Assembly: GCA_016124745.1 (NCBI GenBank) | Contig: WGNC01000008.1 | Location: forward strand, 310,001-374,000 | Source of the DNA: Thiobacillus sp. | GTDB lineage: Bacteria > Pseudomonadota > Gammaproteobacteria > Burkholderiales > Thiobacillaceae | Direction of reading: 5' to 3' | DNA length: 64,000 nucleotides | In this document: in pieces, positions 60,453 to 64,000 of the stretch | How positions within the stretch are numbered: position 1 is the first letter of the stretch | How the letters are laid out: each line of letters begins with the position of its first letter | Notes under the pieces: generated by a model | Databases searched by the model: none | Told to the model about the DNA's origin: nothing | Seen by the model: the letters and a program-made list of their open reading frames with translations, nothing else | Position numbers and translations under genes: made by a program

Positions 60453-61385
60453 ATGATCAAGTTTAAAGCCGATGGTGTAGCCAATACTGGCAGCCCGGTC
60501 AATGTCGGCACGCATAACGGCACGTTCCACGCGGACGAAGTGTTCGCTACCGCAATCCTGTTGCAAGCGTATGGAGAACTACACGTCACGCGGTCGCGCG
60601 ACCCGGTTGTGCTTGACCCGCAAGACGCATTGCTCGATGTGGGTGGCGTGTACGACGAATCCACCAGACGATATGACCATCACCAGAAAGGCGGGGCTGG
60701 AGTGCGCGCCGATGGCATGCCTTACGCGACCGCCGGGTTGGTCTGGCGCAGTTTCGGCGAGCGCGTGGTGCGCGCCTTCGATGCCAGTCTGACCGATTCC
60801 GAGGTGACGGAAATCTACGAGCGTATCGATGCGGAATTTTTCCACTATATCGATGCAGTGGACTGTGGGGTTGATGTGCCTGGCCCTGCATCGGTCAGTA
60901 TTTCAACCATCATTTCTGGATTCAAGCCTGGGTGGTACGAGGCGCCTGACTTTGACGCTGGCTTCCAGAAAGCCGTTTGGTTTGCGCTGGAGATTGTTCG
61001 CAATTGCATCCGTGACACCATGGGGGCCATCAAGGCGCGTGCAGTCGTGGAATCTGCCACGCAGGTTAATGAAGGCAAGGTGCTGGTACTCGACCGCTTC
61101 GCCCCCTGGACTGAGACAGTGCGCAAAGACATGCCGGAAGTCCTATATGTCGTTTATCCAGGCTTGACAGGCGACTGGCGGGTTCAGGTGGTTCCGGCTG
61201 AACCCGGTAGCTTCAAGGCCCGCAAGAGCCTGCCCGAATCATGGGCTGGTTTGAATGACGCCAGGCTGAGCGAAGCGGTGGGCATTCCCGGCTGTGTGTT
61301 CTGTCACAACGGCCGATTTATCTGTTCCAACCAGACTAAGGATGGCGCGCTGGAAATGGCGCGCAAAGCCGTGGCGCATTGTTAA
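60453..61385 (+). CDS. MYG1/UPF0160-family DHH-like phosphoesterase
   Basis: The 310-residue protein matches MYG1: NVGTHNGTFHADEVFATAIL (metal-binding HxxxHxDE), the DHH-like motif RRYDHHQKGG, and the end GVPGCVFCHNGRFI-like (GIPGCVFCHNGRFICSNQT). Eukaryotic MYG1 is an exonuclease; the bacterial role is unknown. ATG 60453 has AAGGA at good spacing. Codon use and base composition look less GC-rich than recQ, so it may be part of a more recent segment. Confidence 0.85.
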   Translation: MIKFKADGVANTGSPVNVGTHNGTFHADEVFATAILLQAYGELHVTRSRDPVVLDPQDALLDVGGVYDESTRRYDHHQKGGAGVRADGMPYATAGLVWRSFGERVVRAFDASLTDSEVTEIYERIDAEFFHYIDAVDCGVDVPGPASVSISTIISGFKPGWYEAPDFDAGFQKAVWFALEIVRNCIRDTMGAIKARAVVESATQVNEGKVLVLDRFAPWTETVRKDMPEVLYVVYPGLTGDWRVQVVPAEPGSFKARKSLPESWAGLNDARLSEAVGIPGCVFCHNGRFICSNQTKDGALEMARKAVAHC

Positions 61386-61547
61386 TGGTGGATGGCTGGA
61401 TGGGGCATTGTTATGGATGCCTGCTGGCACGGGGCAGTCCAGTCTGTTCCCATTTGTCCAGTCGGCGTTGTACCCATGTAGGTCTCCTGCTGCCCAAAGC
61501 CGGAAGTGTCTGTTTGGTGCTGCACTAATTCGACTCCGTGCAACTCA

Positions 61548-61561
61548 CAGCCAAGCGGCCA
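61548..61561. repeat. Left direct repeat flanking the nuclease gene
   Basis: CAGCCAAGCGGCCA matches CAGTCAAGCGGCCA at 63385-63398 in 13 of 14 bases. The pair flanks one gene closely (33 bp before its start codon, 25 bp after its stop). This resembles a target duplication or attachment-site pair. Confidence 0.6.
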
Positions 61562-61593
61562 AGTAATATAGCTTTTCCTAAAGATTGGCTTAT

Positions 61594-63360
61594 ATGGCAC
61601 ATCTAATAATTTCACCGGATGAGTTGCTTGGCTTTTATCGACGACTTGCCATAGAACATGGTGGGGCCTGTCTGTCCAATGAATACGTAAATAGCAAGAC
61701 AAAACTCCGCTGGAGCTGCGCCGAAGGCCACGAATGGGAAGCTTTGCCACAGAACGTTAAACGAGGCCATTGGTGTCTAATCTGTGGCAACAAAAGGCAG
61801 GGACGTCAGAAAGCAAACTCCGTTGAGGCAGCACGTAAACTGGCTCGCACAAAAGGCGGGGAGTGCTTGTCTGCGGAATACGTCAACAACCGCACCAAGC
61901 TCCGTTGGAAATGCGCTGAGGGACATGAATGGGAGGCGGCGACCTCCAGTATTCAACAAGGTCAATGGTGTCCGCGATGCGCCGGGAAATTGCCACCTGA
62001 CGAAGCAATTCTCGAATTGCAGAAGTTAGCAAAAACCCTTGGCGGTAAGTGCCTCTCCGAGCAGTACCTGGGCAGTAAAACCAAGCTTTTCTGGAGGTGC
62101 GCTGTCGGCCACGAATGGGATGCCATACCAGATAGCGTTCGGCGAGGTACTTGGTGTCCGCATTGTGCTGGAACCCATCGGCTTACATTGAAAGATATGC
62201 AGGAGACCGCTCGCACCATGGGGGGAGAGTGTCTCTCCACCGAATATTCCAACAGCGATGAAAAATTACGTTGGCGTTGCGCGTCTGGGCATACTTGGTT
62301 GGCCGTGGCATACCATGTTCGCGCAGGACACTGGTGTCCCGTTTGTATGGCGGGTAATAGCGAACGCATCTGCAAGGACATCTTTGAGCAGATGTTTGGA
62401 AAGCCATTCTCCAAGGCACGGCCCACTTGGCTGTTGAATAAACGGGGCAAGCGGATGGAGCTTGACGGTTATTGTGGAGAGCTGAAGTTGGCTTTCGAAT
62501 ATCACGGTGTCCAGCACTTCAGCCACAATGAGTTCTTCCACCGCGGAGCTAAAGGTCTTGAAAGCAGGAGGGTGGATGACGATATCAAAGTACGGTTATG
62601 CCACGAACATGGCGTAGATTTGATCGTTATTCCGTATACGGTTCCCTTAAGCGAAGTCCCCGAGTTTGTTCATCGAGTCATTCTGGAGCGCGGTGATCAT
62701 CTAAAATCGCTCCGCCCCAAAGCCGTGAGGGTTGCCGAGTTCGTCCTGCCAGACAGGATAAATGCCATGCAACTACTAGCAGCGCAGCGAGGTGGAGCAT
62801 GTTTGGCTACCTTCTATGTGAACAACAACACCAAGCTTCGTTGGAGATGTGCCAAAGGGCATGAATGGGAAGCCGTTCCCGGAAGCATTCAACAAGGCAG
62901 TTGGTGTCCGGTTTGTGCAGGAAAACTAGCGCCAGATGACGCCCTCCAAAGGCTCCGAGAAATCGCAGCTTCAAAAGGTGGGCGCTGTTTATCCGAGGAC
63001 TATGTAGAAGGGCAGAAAAAACTTCGCTGGCGGTGTGCGCTTGGTCATGAGTGGGAATCGGCATCTAACTACATTCGTGGTGGAAGTTGGTGTCCGGAAT
63101 GCGCCAAGAAAGCTAGGGGACCAAAACGACTTGGGCTTGAAGTATGTCAACAAACTGCCATAGCAAAGAGGGGAGAGTGTCTTTCAATGGCATATGTGGA
63201 CACCGACACCAAACTCCGATGGAGGTGTGCCGAAGGACATGAGTGGGAAGCTATACCTGATAGCGTGGTGCGGCGTGGTACGTGGTGTCCGAAGTGCAGA
63301 GGGAGGCGTATGTGGGAAACCCGCCGGCAGAAGCCAACTAGCACCGATGACTGTAGTTGA
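61594..63360 (+). CDS. Seven-zinc-ribbon protein with central PD-(D/E)XK-like nuclease domain
   Basis: The 588-residue protein has four repeats of about 62 residues before and three after a nuclease-like core. Each repeat reads GG-x-CLS-x-EYV...KLRW-x-C-x2-GHEW...WCP-x-C, with Zn-binding C-x2-GH and C-x2-C pairs; repeats start near residues 23, 88, 150, 210, 400, 462 and 526. The core (about 255-350) has ELDGYC (D291), LAFEYHGVQHF (E302) and IKVRLCHEHGVDLIVIPY, which looks like the DUF559/Vsr-type fold seen with PF14311-like ribbons. ATG 61594 is chosen. Base use is less GC-rich than in neighbours, suggesting transfer. DNA binding and cleavage are inferred only. Confidence 0.8.
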   Translation: MAHLIISPDELLGFYRRLAIEHGGACLSNEYVNSKTKLRWSCAEGHEWEALPQNVKRGHWCLICGNKRQGRQKANSVEAARKLARTKGGECLSAEYVNNRTKLRWKCAEGHEWEAATSSIQQGQWCPRCAGKLPPDEAILELQKLAKTLGGKCLSEQYLGSKTKLFWRCAVGHEWDAIPDSVRRGTWCPHCAGTHRLTLKDMQETARTMGGECLSTEYSNSDEKLRWRCASGHTWLAVAYHVRAGHWCPVCMAGNSERICKDIFEQMFGKPFSKARPTWLLNKRGKRMELDGYCGELKLAFEYHGVQHFSHNEFFHRGAKGLESRRVDDDIKVRLCHEHGVDLIVIPYTVPLSEVPEFVHRVILERGDHLKSLRPKAVRVAEFVLPDRINAMQLLAAQRGGACLATFYVNNNTKLRWRCAKGHEWEAVPGSIQQGSWCPVCAGKLAPDDALQRLREIAASKGGRCLSEDYVEGQKKLRWRCALGHEWESASNYIRGGSWCPECAKKARGPKRLGLEVCQQTAIAKRGECLSMAYVDTDTKLRWRCAEGHEWEAIPDSVVRRGTWCPKCRGRRMWETRRQKPTSTDDCS

Positions 63361-63384
63361 CCAACCCGGTCTCATGTAGACATC

Positions 63385-63398
63385 CAGTCAAGCGGCCA
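63385..63398. repeat. Right direct repeat flanking the nuclease gene
   Basis: CAGTCAAGCGGCCA is the partner of the repeat at 61548-61561 (13 of 14 identical). It lies 25 bp after the nuclease stop codon. Confidence 0.6.
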
Positions 63399-63454
63399 CA
63401 CTGAAAACCTGCCACCCACATTCACCCTGCATGAGTGACACAGCATCCCCGCTA

Positions 63455-64000
63455 TCACGCCTTCAGCGCATTCCCCACCACTTCCGCCACATCCTTCGCC
63501 AAGCCCTCAACGGCGGCGATGCGCTCCAGTGCAGCTTGCGCATGCGTCTGTCGGCCGGCATCAAACTGCCGCCAGCGGTCGAAGCTGCGCGCGATGCGTG
63601 AGGCGACTTGCGGGTTGATCGCCTGCAAGGTGCTGATCACGTCGGCAGCCAGCGCGTAGCCGCTGCCGTCGGCGGCGTGGAAGTGGCGCGGGTTGGCGCC
63701 GCAGAAGCCGCGCACGAGTGAATATACCTGGTTCGGATTTTTAAGATTGAAAGCTGGATGCTGCATGAGCGCACGCACACGCGCTGCGCCATCGGGCAGG
63801 CGCGAGGTGGCCTGCACGGACAGCCACTTGTCGACGACCAGTGCTTCGTTTTGCCAGCGTGCGTAGAAATCGGCGAGCGCAGTTTCTCTTTCAGGGACAT
63901 CGAGGTTGGCGATCGTGGCCAGTGCGGCGATCTCATCGGTCATGTTGCCGCCAGGCGTGAGTTGCGCGGTCAGGCGCGGCACGACCGTAGTTTTCAAATA
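63455..64000 (-). CDS. pepN: Aminopeptidase N, C-terminal end (cut by window)
   Basis: The frame is open to the right window edge and gives about 181 C-terminal residues. They match the PepN helical C-domain: LTPGGNMTDEIAALATIANLD, LADFYARWQNEALVVDKWLSVQA, HPAFNLKNPNQVYSLVRGFCGANPRHFHAADGSGY, and LAKDVAEVVGNALKA at the end. The M1 catalytic domain (GAMEN, HExxH) lies outside the window, so only the family assignment is visible here. Confidence 0.92.
   Translation of the reverse strand, partial: YLKTTVVPRLTAQLTPGGNMTDEIAALATIANLDVPERETALADFYARWQNEALVVDKWLSVQATSRLPDGAARVRALMQHPAFNLKNPNQVYSLVRGFCGANPRHFHAADGSGYALAADVISTLQAINPQVASRIARSFDRWRQFDAGRQTHAQAALERIAAVEGLAKDVAEVVGNALKA

Overview
The window is a dense, GC-rich chromosomal segment of a betaproteobacterium that oxidises reduced sulfur compounds and probably fixes CO2, most like Thiobacillus and its relatives. 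The evidence is an operon for sulfite oxidation through APS (sat-aprB-aprA), a RubisCO activase pair (cbbQ-cbbO), a cytochrome bd oxidase operon with its small accessory proteins, and housekeeping genes with betaproteobacterial sequence character (dnaE, metG, rplU-rpmA-obgE, ispB, xseB-ispA-dxs, lysS, acnA). I see no rRNA, CRISPR array, transposase or prophage. One tRNA, tRNA-Pro(CGG), is present. This assignment is made by reading, not by database search.

Layout. 1-7.2 kb: 3' part of dnaE, a candidate small RNA with its own promoter, palindrome and terminator, then acyP, metG, a DUF924 gene and a twin-CDGSH iron-sulfur protein. 7.2-11.6 kb: a tightly overlapping five-gene operon (thermostable-hemolysin/GNAT-like protein, AMP-dependent ligase, haem-oxygenase-fold diiron enzyme, SDR reductase, periplasmic TPR protein) that looks like a small biosynthetic cluster and has a good sigma-54 promoter. 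11.8-16.5 kb: a periplasmic binding protein and porin pair, divergent from a histidine kinase and NtrC-type sigma-54 regulator pair. 16.7-19.8 kb: tRNA-Pro, ispB, rplU-rpmA-obgE. 19.8-24.4 kb: cbbQ-cbbO with a small partner, then DUF4124 and YkgJ-type genes. 24.5-29.1 kb: the sulfur operon. 29.1-45.1 kb: mixed housekeeping genes (amidotransferase, retropepsin-like protease, folE2, dxs-ispA-xseB, Rieske oxygenase, EamA transporter, thioredoxin-like protein, proline iminopeptidase, FIST protein, MASE1-GGDEF-EAL protein, aminotransferase). 45.1-45.4 kb: three successive inverted-repeat elements. 45.5-53.2 kb: a respiratory module (cydP-cydA-cydB-cydX, FAD oxidoreductase, ybgE-like gene, truncated globin) behind a sigma-54 promoter, a divergent PAS/AAA+ sigma-54 activator, and two c-type cytochrome genes. 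53.5-64 kb: acnA, lysS, a vapBC pair with an operator-like repeat, recQ, a MYG1-like gene, an unusual zinc-ribbon/nuclease gene flanked by direct repeats, and the 3' end of pepN.

How it works together. APS reductase and ATP sulfurylase yield ATP and electrons from sulfite. CbbQO keeps RubisCO (encoded elsewhere) active. The bd module is a separately controlled, sigma-54-dependent high-affinity quinol-oxidase branch. The most unusual items are the seven-zinc-ribbon/PD-(D/E)XK-like nuclease in its direct-repeat frame, the sigma-54-driven GNAT/ligase/diiron/SDR cluster, the sigma-54 circuit at the bd oxidase, and a candidate small RNA that displays a UCCUCCUCCU loop.
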